DNA from: Erigeron canadensis
Taxonomy: Eukaryota; Streptophyta; Magnoliopsida; Asterales; Asteraceae
Assembly: GCF_010389155.1 (NCBI RefSeq)
Contig: NC_057762.1
Location: 1,661,513 to 1,725,512 of the forward strand
Direction: 5' to 3'
DNA length: 64,000 nucleotides
The notes below the pieces were generated by a model. It was not told the DNA's origin, ran no database searches, and was given only the letters and a program-made list of their open reading frames with translations. A program made the position numbers and the translations under genes. Every line of letters starts with the position of its first letter. The stretch's first letter is position 1. Shown piece after piece: positions 24,420 through 36,332 of the stretch.

Positions 24420-24545
24420 GAGATGCTAACCATGAGCCGTTACAAGTTTTCAGAGGAAAAAATCTCAAGACTTGTCATACATAGGGATCGAATTCAAGAT
24501 CTTGAGTAAAATCGGAAATGCACCTGATGAGTTGGGCTAGTCATC
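24420..24545 (-). mobile_element. probable tRNA-derived SINE fragment
   Basis: On the minus strand, an A-box-like TAGCCCAACTCATCAGGTGC is followed about 35 bases later by B-box-like GAATTCGATCCC, the spacing of a tRNA-type Pol III promoter. The tail is not defined. Confidence 0.45.
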
Positions 24546-25411
24546 ATTGGCACTACATCTTTCTTTTAGACTATGATCGAGGAGTAGCTCGTTATTTGCC
24601 TCACATTCGCCGGAACGCCCTAGGGAATGCGTTCCCAAAGAAAAATAGGCTTACCCGTTCCATTCCTAATGCTCAAGCCCCCTTGTCTTCTAGTTTGCAC
24701 ATGACTGTTTAGTGCATAGGTTTTATATATAATAGTTTAAAATAAAAAAAAAGAATGCCCATACTTCAAAGGAATGTGGGGAATGTCCACACTAATGATT
24801 GGATGCCACATGGCTTAATAGAAGTGGAGGAGAGACATTTTAGAGATACTCTACTCCTAATAGTCTTGCTTGGTTCAACGTGTGGAATGGGAAAGGGAAT
24901 GCAATGAAATACCAAGGAATACTAGCATTGCATTGATTTGCTTGGTTGACACAAAGTAATCATTATCATTATCTTTGATATTGCTTGGTTCTAGTAAATA
25001 CACTATAATAAAACAGAAGCTTATTTTTTCTTAACTCCGTAAAAAAACACGATTTCATATCTATCATACAAGTAGTATACATATCTTAAATCCAAAAGTT
25101 CTAGCTCGAAATAACGAAGAAATAATAAAATAGTAGAATGAAAATGTTAACACCATCATAGTAGTCGTTATTTGTTGAATCAAAAAAAGTTTCCTTAGTT
25201 TGCGTTGTCTTCTGTTTATAGGAAGACGAGGCATTTTTATCTACACAAGTGCAATTAAACGATTCAACAGTATGATTAAAAAAACAGATTCACAGTATGC
25301 AGAAAGCACATTACAGGTATTTTAATCTGCAATATACTACAAGTAGAGTGTATGATTTAGCCTTTAATTGCAACATGTCCACATCCAATTACATTAGATA
25401 TATATATATAT
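24546..25411. other. intergenic, possible unnamed MITE
   Basis: No gene. The phrase TTGCTTGGTT recurs at about 24866, 24948 and 24983, perhaps a small repeat. Left boundary of the foldback element is at 25412. Confidence 0.35.
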
Positions 25412-27017
25412 GGGATTAGTTCCCTCGAATGTAAGAAACTTTGAACGAATGTCTATAGTAGAAAAATAACTAAAGCTGTGTGTATTGTATGTAAACAACT
25501 TTGAAATAATGTTTATTGTATGTAAGAATTTCGTTTCAACCAAGGGATAAGTATCCAGAAATGCAGTCAACTAATGCTCAAAAGTTATTGTGTGCACGAA
25601 CTTTAGGTCAGCTTTATTGTATTCAGAAAACTTGTTCAATATTCCTATAGCATGCAAAAGTGACCGGGTCAAAAGTTAGCCGGTCACCACTTTCGCGTTG
25701 ACCCGTTGACTTCTTACGTGACTTGCACACAATAACTTTTTGGGATTAGTTTATGCACACAATAACTTTTTGGGATTAGTTTATGCACACAATAAAAAAA
25801 ATAGATTATTTTTTTTCAAACTCGTCGGAAACTGCAAATATTCGCCGGAAAACTTAAAAATCCGATTAAATCTTCGTTTCTTCGAATTAGACCACGAAAT
25901 TGGTACCAAAATACTCAAAAACAGCCGCGAACAAACCCTCGGCAAAAGTTAAACCAATTGAGACTCGTCGGATAATTAATCAACTCGCCAGAAAATTTAA
26001 AATCACCATAACTTTGTTGTTTTTTCGAGTTTCGGACAACAAATTTGAGCAGTTTGGTGTTGGTTTCAAGTCGAACACAAATAAATGGTTTATGGCATAC
26101 AAATGTAACCACCTATGACCAAATGGTTATTTAATGTAGTGACCCATTCATGTGGCTATGTAATGTATCCACTTATGTTTTCTTGGATATACTATGTAAA
26201 ATATGTACTGACTTTACATAGTATAGCAAAAAAAAATACATAGGTTCTTACATTGATTGACCCAAATAAAAAGAACCTTACATATTATAGCCAAGAAAAC
26301 ATTGGTGCATACATTCCATAGCCACCAGAATAGGTCACTACATTACGTAACCATTTGGTCATAGGTGGTTACATTCGTATGTCATTATCCTCTCAAATAA
26401 ACAACAAAATTATGGTGATTTTAAATTTTTCGGCGAGTTGGTGAATTTTTTGGCGAGTCTCAATCGGTTTAACTTTTGTTGAAGGTTGGTTTGCGGCTGA
26501 TTTTTGAGTATTTTGGTGCGAATTTCGTGGTCTAATTCGAAGAAACGAAGGTTTAATCGGGTTTTTAAGTTTTCCGGTGAGTATTTGCATTTTCTGACGA
26601 GTTTGAAAAAAAATAATCTGTTTTTTTTTAATTGTATGCATAAACTAATCCCAAAAGTTATTGTGTGCATGCCACGTAAGAAGTCAACGAGTCAATGTGA
26701 AAGTAACCGGTCCCACATAGCCATAATACCGTTTTATGTTCACAATAACAAAAACTTCAAGTTTCGTGAACACAATAAAGCTGACCTAGAGTTCGTGCAC
26801 ACAATAACTTTTGAGCATTAGTTTACTGCATTTCTGTGCACTTATCCCTTCAACCAATTACAATCTGACAAGTGGCACCTGTATATGGTTGTCACGTATG
26901 TTTTCTTATATACAATAAACATTTTTTCAAGTTACTTACATACAATACACATAACTTTAGTTTTTTCCTACTATAGACATTTGGTCAAAGATAACAACAT
27001 TCCAGGAAACTAATCCC
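25412..27017. mobile_element. long-TIR foldback element (1.6 kb)
   Basis: Near-complete palindrome. The left arm (25412 to about 26085) and right arm (about 26395 to 27017) are inverted copies, starting GGGATTAGTTCCCTCGAATG and ending in its counterpart, and sharing long segments such as the blocks at 25555-25640/26750-26835 and 25800-26040/26400-26630. The flanks give a 9-base repeat TATATATAT on both sides, which suggests a Mutator-type TSD but is low-complexity. A 32-base unit is duplicated at about 25727-25790. A second palindromic MITE occupies the centre. No transposase. Confidence 0.75.
26085..26395. mobile_element. palindromic MITE at the centre of the foldback
   Basis: Arms start TATGGCATACAAATGTAACC and end with the inverse (GGTTACATTCGTATGTCA). 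The arms continue through AACCATTTGGTCATAGG and meet at a hairpin ACTATGTAAA...TTTACATAGT near 26188-26225. It is homologous to the ends of the elements at 27408-28555, so a mobile family of its own nested in the larger palindrome. Confidence 0.65.
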
Positions 27018-27407
27018 TATATATATGTGTGTGTGTGTGTATGTATGAAGAATCAAGAAAGAAGATACAGAAATAACCTTAATCATGTAAACACAAAAAG
27101 TAAATCATTAAAATTAAAACTCTATTATATATATTATATACTAATATATAAATGTTAATAATCAAAGGGATTATATCAAGTCATTATAGTTGATCGAAAG
27201 CTTTTAATGATAATACAGTATGGACAAAAAAATAATATAATATTCGTAGTTTGGTACAGCCATAAAAAAAAATTTGAGGCAAAGATAATTTATGAAATTA
27301 TAAAAAATACCTTGAGTGATGTTGAGTGATTTGCTTCAATCGTAAGTGTGAAATTTTGATGGGAAGCAGCAAGCAAGAGGATGAGAGATAATAATATAAA
27401 AATACAT

Positions 27408-28555
27408 GGATTATGGCACCAGAATGTAGCCAATTATGACTCAATGGTTATGTAATGTAGTGACCTTTAAAATTGGCTATCTGATGTAAGTATCTTCCAT
27501 TCTTTTAATGTATCACACCGGGTAACATCCTATTTGTAACCGGTAATGCCACGATGGACGTAAAAAAGAATAGGGATTAAGGCACCGGAGTGTAACCAAT
27601 TATGAGTGATTGGTTATGTAATGTAGTAACCTACGAAAGTGTTAAAATTGATGTAAGGGACTCTCTGTTTTGTTCACTCGATGTATCCTACCGGGTTACT
27701 CCGACGACTTTATACTCTGGTCATCTTCTCCGGCTAATTTCTGGCACTATCTTCGGTAACAACAATTTTTCGGAGAGCAAATGTGAAACTGTAACTAAAT
27801 GTTTAACTTCAATCCTGAACACAAATCAAAACTAGATATAGATAGATGCATATATACATTTATTGATTTCAGAACACGATTAAATAATAATCATACTCAA
27901 ACCCTAATCCCCAAATCGGATTGTGTTATGATCACCCCATCATCATTAACCATAAAGATCCGACCATCCCATCCCCGCTACAATCAAGATCCAGCGACTT
28001 TGGTTTACAATGGGGTAAAAAGGGGGATTTTGACAGAGAATGACGACGGTGGTTTTCTGGGTGGCGGCTGACATTTGTTTATTTTAGTGGTGGCAATCAG
28101 CGGTGGCACCTGTCCGGATGTGGAGACGGTGAAGAGATGACCACATCTCTTGAATGGAAGAAAAAATGGGACCGAGACCACCCACTACAACCTTGTCAGA
28201 GTCTAAGACCATCCACCATTGACCATCCATTTCGTCGAAGTTCATAACCCACAACCGTAACCATGACCGTACAAAATATCAACCAGTACATGAAAAGTAC
28301 AAAAATGAGAGGTTCTTACATCAGATCGGCAGTTTTAAAGATCACTACATAACATAACCATTCAGTCATCTTTGGTTACACTCTAGTGCCATAATCCCAA
28401 AGTAAAACTAACATTGTTACCTGCTACCGGTACAATAGGTCAACCGATACATTAAAAGAACAAAAATGAAAGGTACTTACATCAGATAGCCAATTTGAAA
28501 GGTCAGTACATTACATAACCATTGAGTCATAGTTGGTTACACTCCAGTGCCATAA
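27408..28555. mobile_element. outer foldback MITE, split by a relative
   Basis: The left arm (27408-27555) and right arm (about 28410-28555) are inverted copies: GGATTATGGCACCAGAATGT against, reversed, TTATGGCACTGGAGTGTAAC, continuing through the TGACTCAATGGTTATGTAAT and GCTATCTGATGTAAGTA phrases. Their centre is occupied by the element 27573-28398. No clear TSD. The stretch 27018-27407 before it is AT-rich and featureless. Confidence 0.6.
27573..28398. mobile_element. inner foldback element with unique core
   Basis: Ends GGGATTAAGGCACCGGAGTG and (reversed) GGGATTATGGCACTAGAGTG, same family as the outer element. The core 27700-28270 is richer in GC, not palindromic and unlike its flanks. It contains an open frame of 90 codons (27799-28071) that I cannot assign, so it may be captured sequence. 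Confidence 0.6.
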
Positions 28556-28746
28556 AGAAGAGAACGTGGATGACTAATAGTGCGGGAAAAAGAGCGGGGT
28601 ATTGATAACCATTCCTCGCAAATTGTCCTATAATGGGGCATTACCCATTTTTAGGATTGATTAACCACTTTTTTTTCAACCAAACATTATTATTCATTAT
28701 CTTATCCATTTCCCACTCTCAAAATCCCCCCGCCAGGCACCCCTTA

Positions 28747-29003
28747 GGCTGGGGGGAGGGCTTGCCCACTCCTCCCTCCCCTCCCCGATTTTTCTTCTCC
28801 TCCCCTCCCCTCCCCTAATGATAGGAGCACCTCGCCACCCCCCTCCCCTGCCCACCCCAGTAATGGTCGAAAAACGAATAGCTAGACCCGGGCATGGCCC
28901 TCCCCACTCTCCTCCCCACCCAACCGGTACCGGTACCACGGGGCGGTGTTCCCTTAGGTACCAGACCGGTACCTATTCGCTCCCCGCCCCACTCCGTCCA
29001 CCC
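28747..29003. mobile_element. Harbinger MITE P2 (257 bp)
   Basis: TTA at 28744-28746 and 29004-29006. Ends GGCTGGGGGGAGGGCTTG and (reversed) GGGTGGACGGAGTGG. Both termini and about 70-100 bases inside each match the 1.85-kb element at 39843-41695 (shared ATTTTTCTTCTCCTCCCCTC on the left; CCTCCCCACCCAACCGGTAC on the right). It is therefore an internal-deletion derivative. ORFs drawn across it are by-products of its C/T-rich sequence. Confidence 0.85.
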
Positions 29004-30929
29004 TTAGAGTTTGTTCAATCATTATATAGTTGGATTGTTCAGATCCGATGCATTTAAAACTTTAGTTTTTAAGGTACTCTAACAATAACCCTCCGAAAAT
29101 ACTTAATAAAATAATTATACAAGTTGAAAAATGTATTAAAATTGATTTGTACTATTTTTTCTTGAAGTTTCGAGTAAATTTTAGATATTTGTAATTGTTA
29201 CTAATAATACCTTGATATGAAATGGTACGGAGTATAAGATGGATACACATGATAATGATATTGATTACATATGTCATATCATAACTTAAGAGCAACTTAA
29301 TTCATAATTTGAAAAGCAACGTTCGAACAAATGATACTCCAACTTTTCAACGGTTCCTCATTCTCGAACGCTTATAAAAGTTAATTAATTAAAACAAACT
29401 CTTAAAATTCAATTATTGAATGATTTGATTGGTGGTTTTCCGTAAGGAAAGAGAAAAACGTCTTTACGCAATAAACCAGACAATTAGAATCTTGTTTTAC
29501 ATAAAAGAAGAGAGATTGATTGCAATCTTATACAGTGAAGAAATGAAAATCGAACAACTTATAACAATCTAGCAATATTATATGCACTAACTTAGTAAAA
29601 TGTTAAATCACGTAACTAAGTATGGACAACCAATTAAAAACTTGAATGTGCTAGCTCATATGGGGTACGTGTCACATATACCATATTACATGATTTGAAT
29701 ATTTTTATTAAGTTTGTGCATACAATGGACGTTTTTGTAGTTCGTGCAACACTATAACATTTCGTCCTTAGTTAATTACATTCTGATGCGGTTATCCCTT
29801 TAATAATTTAGCAAAATATATATTTGGAGTTAGTAGGATGACTTTCAATACGAAACTGATGTACTGAATTCGATCTACCAAAACTAAAAATAGCCTAAAG
29901 TGAGAACTGAATACCTTATTGATTGTATGGGTATGGTATGATATTGGCACCGGTTCATCCGTATTTAGTACCGAATTCTGACTTGTCTCTATTTGCTTTG
30001 AATCCATTAACCTGGATCACCTTTTATTTTATTACAGAGAGGCTTAGAAGCTACTGGTATTATCATAAAGTGAGGCAACATGGTGCTTGATTAGCTAGGT
30101 TTTTTTTATTTCTTTATTTATCACCCAAATAATAAAGTTGTATGAAAACTTCTTATTAAATATACAATTCATCAACAACTACAATATAGTTTAAAAAGTT
30201 GTATGAAAACTTCTTATTAAATACACAGAATCAACAATATATTTAATTACTCAAAAGTTTTTATCTTTTTTTTTAGGTATGTAAATAGCAACTATTAAAT
30301 TATCCATGGAAGTAGTATGGGCAAAGGGCCAAAGGAACAATGCGATTTATATAATGATTGAACAAACTCTAAAAGAAAATGTATGGTGCTTGTAATAATG
30401 TCTAATAATTGTTTCTTTAAATATTTCTATGAACACCTCCCACCCAATATAGTTAAAGTGGAAAAAATAGTCATCATAGAATTAAAGTATACTCGTATAT
30501 CATAAATAATCTTTCAAGTTTATATGCTTAACTTAATTATCACTCGTCGGGAATGCATATTGAAGTCCAAATATATGTACGAATTATTTGATCTCCAAGC
30601 TAAGATGTTAAGAGTTCTGCATTTTTTTTAAATATAAGTTTTTTCTTTGTTGATTTATATCAATAAGGAGACGTGTCAAATTGTGTATATAAATCATACC
30701 ATACAGATACACAAATCATTGTTGATATATACAAATGAGATTTTCATTATTTCACAGTTTAGTAGTTTGTGAATAAATGAGAGTAATATATATGTATATA
30801 AATGAGATTGTCATTATTTTTCAGTTTAGTACTCTGTACAACTCAAATTGTGTAATTATATATTTCTCAGTTTGCTATTTGGTGTTTGAATTTTGTAATA
30901 TCAGCTTGTGTATAACTCAGTTACAGGGA
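29004..30929. other. AT-rich intergenic
   Basis: No gene. A 31-base phrase (AGTTGTATGAAAACTTCTTA plus flank) occurs twice about 60 bases apart (30134 and 30196). Another short direct repeat lies at about 30730-30835. The ORF 29792-30007 has no features. Confidence 0.4.
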
Positions 30930-31291
30930 TATTGAAAATTGAGATAACGATCTTTACCCTTTAAAAGTGTGAGAATTTAATGTTCACGCTTATAAGTGTG
31001 AACAATTTTGACAATATCTTCATACTATGACAAAAATGTTCACATATTTAAGTGTGAATTTTTTGATAAAATGTTCACAGGTATGTAGAATTATGACATT
31101 ATATTTTACGGTTTTAAATGTGAAAAACAATAACAATATATTCACACTTTTAAAAGTGAGGACTTGATATCTTTTTGTAACATCTATTTTCTTCACACAT
31201 AATCTTAAATGTGAAGTATAATTTTTTATACCTCCTATACGTGAATACTTGCATAAAATATGTGTGAATGACTTGTCATTTTGTTGTAGTG
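30930..31291 (-). mobile_element. CACTA (En/Spm-type) transposon end
   Basis: The right terminus reads, reversed, CACTACAACAAAATGACAAG, the classic plant CACTA end. The preceding 350 bases are studded with GTGTGAA/TTCACAC subterminal repeats in both orientations, which serve as transposase binding sites in this superfamily. I found no matching left end in the window, so it is a fragment. Confidence 0.65.
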
Positions 31292-31399
31292 CGTGTATCT
31301 AGGATTTTAATATGAGGAGTGTCGTATTATATTGAACAAGAGTAACCATAGTGTTTTTTTTATAGTATGTTCCGAAACCGTTTATGTTAGTTTGAGATG

Positions 31400-31760
31400 G
31401 TATTGTTACGGATGTAAACGAGCCAAGTTTTTCATGAACTACGAGCTCGATCGTTGAAGCCGAGTTTGAACCTAATTTGAAGTTCGTCTAACAAGCGAGC
31501 TCGAGCTTCAGATAGTAAATATAGAATTAATAGATAACCATTCATTTATAAAAATATGAAAGCCAAAAAAAAAAAACCACATATAAATAAACTTATTTAA
31601 TTTGTGAATGATATCGTGCCGACCAAGAGTCGAGCTCTAGTTAATTTGTAGGATTTTTCACGAATAGAGCTTTAACTTTACGTATAAGACTCGAAACGAA
31701 CCAAACTTGAGCTCTTCAAACTAATTAAAACGAATCAAGCTCGGTTTATGTTTGTTGTTG
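31400..31760. repeat. GAGCTCG-rich dispersed repeat, hAT-like MITE
   Basis: Begins GATGTAAACGAGCCAAG and carries repeated CGAGCTCGA and GAGCTT motifs with a mirrored right half (CGAATCAAGCTCGG). A familiar plant hAT-like MITE texture. No TSD established. Confidence 0.4.
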
Positions 31761-32013
31761 ATTGAAAAATCTACAACAAAATATGCAATGCTAGTAATCA
31801 TCTAAATTTGGAGATCAAAAGCGAACCATATATGCAAATCATGACAAGTGAAAATTCAGATAATCATGTGAACTTGAAAGATGATATAACAATTTGGCAA
31901 TTTGTTCATGGTTAATAATAATTGAATAGATGGTAAAAGATTAATTAGAAATCATCTTAAATTTTCCTTTTTATTAGCAACGTGATCTTATCAGTACTTT
32001 TTTTTTATTTTAT

Positions 32014-32650
32014 TTTATGTGTCCTGAATATAGATCATACTTAAACAATTTTGTTTCTAATGCATGATCAGAAAATTTAACACAAGGTAAAAAAAAAAAA
32101 AGAACCTAAAGAATTTGCAAAAACACACGTTTTTTTTTTATTAAAGTGAGTTTCAATTCAGACGTGTTGGTGGCAATTTTAACCAAAGATTTTCTAGACC
32201 ACCAACCCCCTCCTCATGGAAAATTCTTTTGAGATGAGAACCCCAAGACTTGAACTTGAAAACCTAAAGAACTTGCTAAAACACACGGGTTTTTTTTCAT
32301 CTTCGATTATCTATAATTTATGTGCCCTGAATATAGATCGTACTTAAACAAATTTGTTTATAATGCATGATCAAAAAATTTAACACAAGGTATAAAAAAA
32401 AAACCTACAGACCTTGCGACAACACACGTTTTTTTTTTTTTTTAAAGTGAGTTTCGATTCAGACGTATTGGTGGCAATTTTAACCAGAGATTTTCTGCAC
32501 CTCCAACCCCCTCCTTATAGAAAATTTCTTTGAGATGAGAACCCCAAGACTCGAACTTGAAACCTTAGGTAAACTCATCCCGGGGCCCACATAGTGAATT
32601 TAAAAGATATCTCTAGCCACTGGGGTTTAAGCCAGTGGTTCAAAAACACA
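32014..32650 (-). repeat. ~304-bp tandem duplication containing a SINE
   Basis: Two direct copies (about 32014-32317 and 32318-32650), each starting TTTATGTG(T/C)CCTGAATATA and each ending in a minus-strand SINE-like body (GAGATGAGAACCCCAAGACT; reversed, the B-box GTTCGAGTCTTGGGG). Only the second copy keeps the A-box side (about 32600-32640). The two differ by substitutions and poly-A lengths, so the duplication is not recent. Confidence 0.65.
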
Positions 32651-32718
32651 CGTTTTAAAATCAGGCATGTCAAAAACTGCATACTTCATCTTGAAAATCC
32701 TTACATATAAGTAACAAA

Positions 32719-33573
32719 CTGGATTTTAGACCTGTGTCCACGGGGATTACGATATTATTAATATTAGATCTTCATACATTTAATTCATAAAAGTTAATAA
32801 TTTTAAAGATATACGGTTCTAAGTGTTATACTTTGCAAGTTGTGATACAATAATCACAGGTTCGTCAATATTATTATTAACTGAGACATCTATATTGATG
32901 CAATTGTTTGTCGTAATCATTCCACAAGACACATGCTTTAACAATTTCCCTATTATAGAATTATTTGAAACCAGTTGTACTCATAATGTGATACTGTTAT
33001 GAAAGATAATTAAGTATTAAAATATAAATATACTTGTGATTATATACTTGACAATCAAGTATATGTATTTTGATAATGATGCAGTCCGTAACACGAATAG
33101 GTTTATTTTCAATCACATGTTCTATGATAATTAGATGTTAATTAGGATTGTTTTTATATTCGTTGATAACAATTAGGACTCTTGATTTGAGTGACAATTG
33201 TAACTTTAAATAATTAAATATATAAATACCATCGTTTAAAAAAAACAAAAAAAAAAACTCTCAATTTGATGGTTACAAATAAATATATAAAAAAAACTTT
33301 TCGAGTTGATAGTTAAAAATAAATATAAATTAAGTATTCAGGACTAAAAAGTGTAAATTATTGATGAAAAACAAAAAAGTGTAAATTAATGAGACTCTTT
33401 TTACAATTTAAAATAAATACTAATATAATAATATATTTGAATGATGATTATTACGATTTTTAATTTATAGTTAATCTAAATGATGACATAAGCGAAAGTC
33501 AATTTGATAAAATTGAACGATTTGATTGATTAATACGACATTAGTTTAACTGTCTTATAGTATATAAACTAGA
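32719..33573 (-). mobile_element. Helitron-like unit C1 of a tandem array
   Basis: Minus-strand unit: 5' end TCTAGTTTATATACTATAAG at 33573, 3' end near CCAG|T at 32719. Half of the terminal hairpin is lost. About 855 bp, AT-rich, no ORF. Its 5' TCTAG overlaps the 3' CTAG of unit C2. Confidence 0.6.
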
Positions 33574-34314
33574 TTTTAGACTCGTGTCCAACAGTGGACA
33601 CAGGTTTTACAATAATATCAATATTAGATTTTCATACATTTAAGTCATAAAAGCCTATAATTTGAAGATATACGGTTACAAGTATTATACTTTGCAAGTT
33701 GTAGTATAATAATCACATGTTTATCAATATCATTATTAGCTAAGACATATTGATGAAATTGTTTGTCGTAGATTCCATAAGGCACATGATATAATAATTT
33801 CTCTATTATAAATTTTTTTGAAACCAGTTGTACACATATATATAGTGATATTATTATGAAAAATAATTAAGAATTAAAATATAAACATATTTGTGATCAT
33901 GTACCTGACATTTAAGTATACGTCTTTTATCATGATACAGGCCTTTAACACGAATGGATTTAATCTCAATCACCTATCTTATGATAATTATTGATGGTTA
34001 AAAATTATTTTTCAATATGAACAATAATTCAATTTGATGGAAAACAATAAATAAGCAGGATGGTTAAAAATAAATATAAAATTAGTATTCAAGGATAAAA
34101 AGTGTAAATTATTGATGGAAAACAAAAAATATAAATTAATGAGAATTTTTTTATAAATTTAATAAATACTAATATAATAATATATATGAATAATGATTAT
34201 TAGAATTTTTAATTTAATCTAAATGATGACATAAGTGAGAGTCAATTTGATGAAATTGAGCGATTTGATTGGTTAATAAGTCATTTGTTCAACTGTCTTA
34301 TAGTATATAATAGA
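33569..34314 (-). mobile_element. Helitron-like unit C2 of a tandem array
   Basis: Minus-strand unit: starts TCTATTATATACTATAAGAC (34314), ends with the hairpin TGTGTCCA-CTGT-TGGACACG, then 10 bases, then CTAG|T at 33569. This is the standard Helitron 3' signature. About 746 bp and the best preserved of the three. Confidence 0.7.
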
Positions 34315-35195
34315 TATTAGACCCGTGTCCAACACTGGACACGGGGTTTACGATATTAACAATATTAGATCAATCTACATACATTTAAGTTATAAAAGTT
34401 TATGATTTGAATATATACGGTTCCAAGTGTTATACTTTGCAAGTTGTAGTACAATAATCATAGGTTCGTCATTGTCATTATTAGCTGAGACATATTGATG
34501 GAATTTTTGTCGTATTCATTCCAAAAGGGACATGCTATAGTTATTTCCCTATTCTAGAATTTTTGGAAACCAGTTGTACTCATAATGTGATATTATTATG
34601 AAAAATAACTAAGAATTAAAATATAAACATACTTGTGATCCTGTACTTGATATTTTAGTATATGTATTTGATCATGATGCGAACCGTGAACACGAATGGG
34701 TTTATTCTCAATCACCTATCCCATTATAATTGTTAATGACTAAAGATAAGTATAAATTAAGTATTCGGGCTAAATAGTGTAAATTTTGGATGGAAAACAA
34801 TGCATAAGCGGGAGTCAATTTGATAAAATTGAGCGATTTGATTGCTTAATTAGTCACTAGGTTCTGAAATAAATTTTTGTAGACAATATTTCATGTGTTG
34901 AAATTCTTTTTATGGAAATTTTAAAAAATTCTCTCAAGTTGATTGCTAAAAATAAAACAAATTGAGTATTTAAGGCTAAAAGTGTAAATTTTTGATAGAA
35001 AACAAAAAAGTGAAATTAATGAGTCTTTTTCTACAGATTAATATAAATACTAATATATTAATATATATGGATAATGATTATTAAAATTTTTAATTTATAG
35101 TTAATCTAAATGATGACATAAGCGGAAATAAATTTGATAAAATTGAACGATTTGATTGATTAATAAGTCATTAGTTCAACTGACTTATAGCATTT
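34310..35195 (-). mobile_element. Helitron-like unit C3 of a tandem array
   Basis: Minus-strand unit with a perfect 9-bp hairpin CCGTGTCCA-GTGT-TGGACACGG near its 3' end (34320-34345). The terminal CTAG has become CTAT. The 5' end near 35195 (GCTATAAGTCAGTTGAAC) has lost its TC. The interior aligns along its length with C1 and C2. Confidence 0.6.
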
Positions 35196-35565
35196 ATTAA
35201 AATTAAGATTAAGATAATAAAATAATAATAATAATAAATTAATTAATTTCAAGATTAAGATTAAGATTAATTTGTTATCAAAATTGAAAGACCACCGAAT
35301 CAACCATATTGAGTTTCAGAGTGTGGGTTAGCCCAATGCAACCATACACCTCTAAGCCTGGCCCTTGAGAATGGGTTTAGGTAGGCCCATTCCAACTACA
35401 CGGCATATGTATGGAGTAAAATATGGATTCTTATTTATAATTAATTTATAAATTATATATAACTAAAAAATAAATATTTTAATTCTTATTCATAACTAAT
35501 TAAAAATAATAAGATAATTTTCGTATATATGATTAAAATATATATACATAGATTAAAAAAAATTA

Positions 35566-35720
35566 GGGAAATGCTAAATACAGCCCTAAGGGCTGTATTT
35601 AACGTGCATAAAAACACTTGTACCTTCCATATTAAAAGTTCACGCCCTGATTTTCATGATAATATACAAATAATTTATGCACCTTAAATACAACCCTAAA
35701 GGTTGTATTTAGCAAACCCC
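35566..35720. mobile_element. Mutator-type MITE, family M1 copy 2
   Basis: 155 bp, exactly the length of copy 1. Perfect 9-bp TSD AAAAAATTA at 35557-35565 and 35721-35729. Ends GGGAAATGCTAAATACAGCC and (reversed) GGGGTTTGCTAAATACAACC. Each end is itself a near-perfect palindrome around CCCTAAGGG. It lies between the Helitron array and the TTL-like gene. Confidence 0.88.
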
Positions 35721-36332
35721 AAAAAATTATTCAAGGCGGTTGGATACACTGTTACAATTGCTATTCAAGACCATTGACATCTAATTTAATAAAGGTAATA
35801 ACGAAAAGACCAATGTGACAAGGGCGTAAGTCAATATCATCAGTGTCGTTTTAGTACTGTAGTCCAGTGGTTAATCTTCGTTGTACTCGTAGTTCTTATA
35901 TTCTTAATGTAGTTTACACTTTACACTGTTTTGAAAGAATAATACAAAAACAAATTAATAAACAGTTGTAACGATCATTATCTGACTCATATTAATTAGA
36001 TATAAATAGAATTAAGAAAATAAATATTCACCTAATATGTCCAACAAAACAATTTCAAAGATGCCGTCTCGAAACTAGTTTATTCATCTTTGCTAATTGA
36101 ATAAACGACATAATGTTTCAACTTGGGCCCAGAAATCATTGTACGGATCCAAAAAAAATTACAATATGACACTATGTTAGTCGCACTCGCACCATCCAAT
36201 CCAAAATCTAAAATAAAACAGAATTCACACGTACTCAAAAATAAATAAACAAATTAAAACTTAAGCCGGCCCAATCTAAAAAGTATTTTAGTCCGTCGGT
36301 TTGGTACTTTGTTAATCATATAGTTATTTGTT
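35721..36332. other. region 3' of the TTL-like gene
   Basis: Examined for a missing thioredoxin exon in all minus frames. I see no WC-type or TTL-type thioredoxin sequence, only AT-rich non-coding DNA with stops. Confidence 0.5.

Noticed and set aside
24518..24712. 64-codon protein
   Set aside because: It begins inside a SINE-like sequence and has no recognisable features.
25740..26821. Several mirrored ORFs of 65-105 codons
   Set aside because: They are the two strands of the foldback arms, so each frame appears twice in opposite orientation; no protein family is evident.
28697..29057. Pro/Arg/Gly-rich proteins on both strands
   Set aside because: They translate the C/T-rich Harbinger MITE P2; composition alone keeps the frames open.
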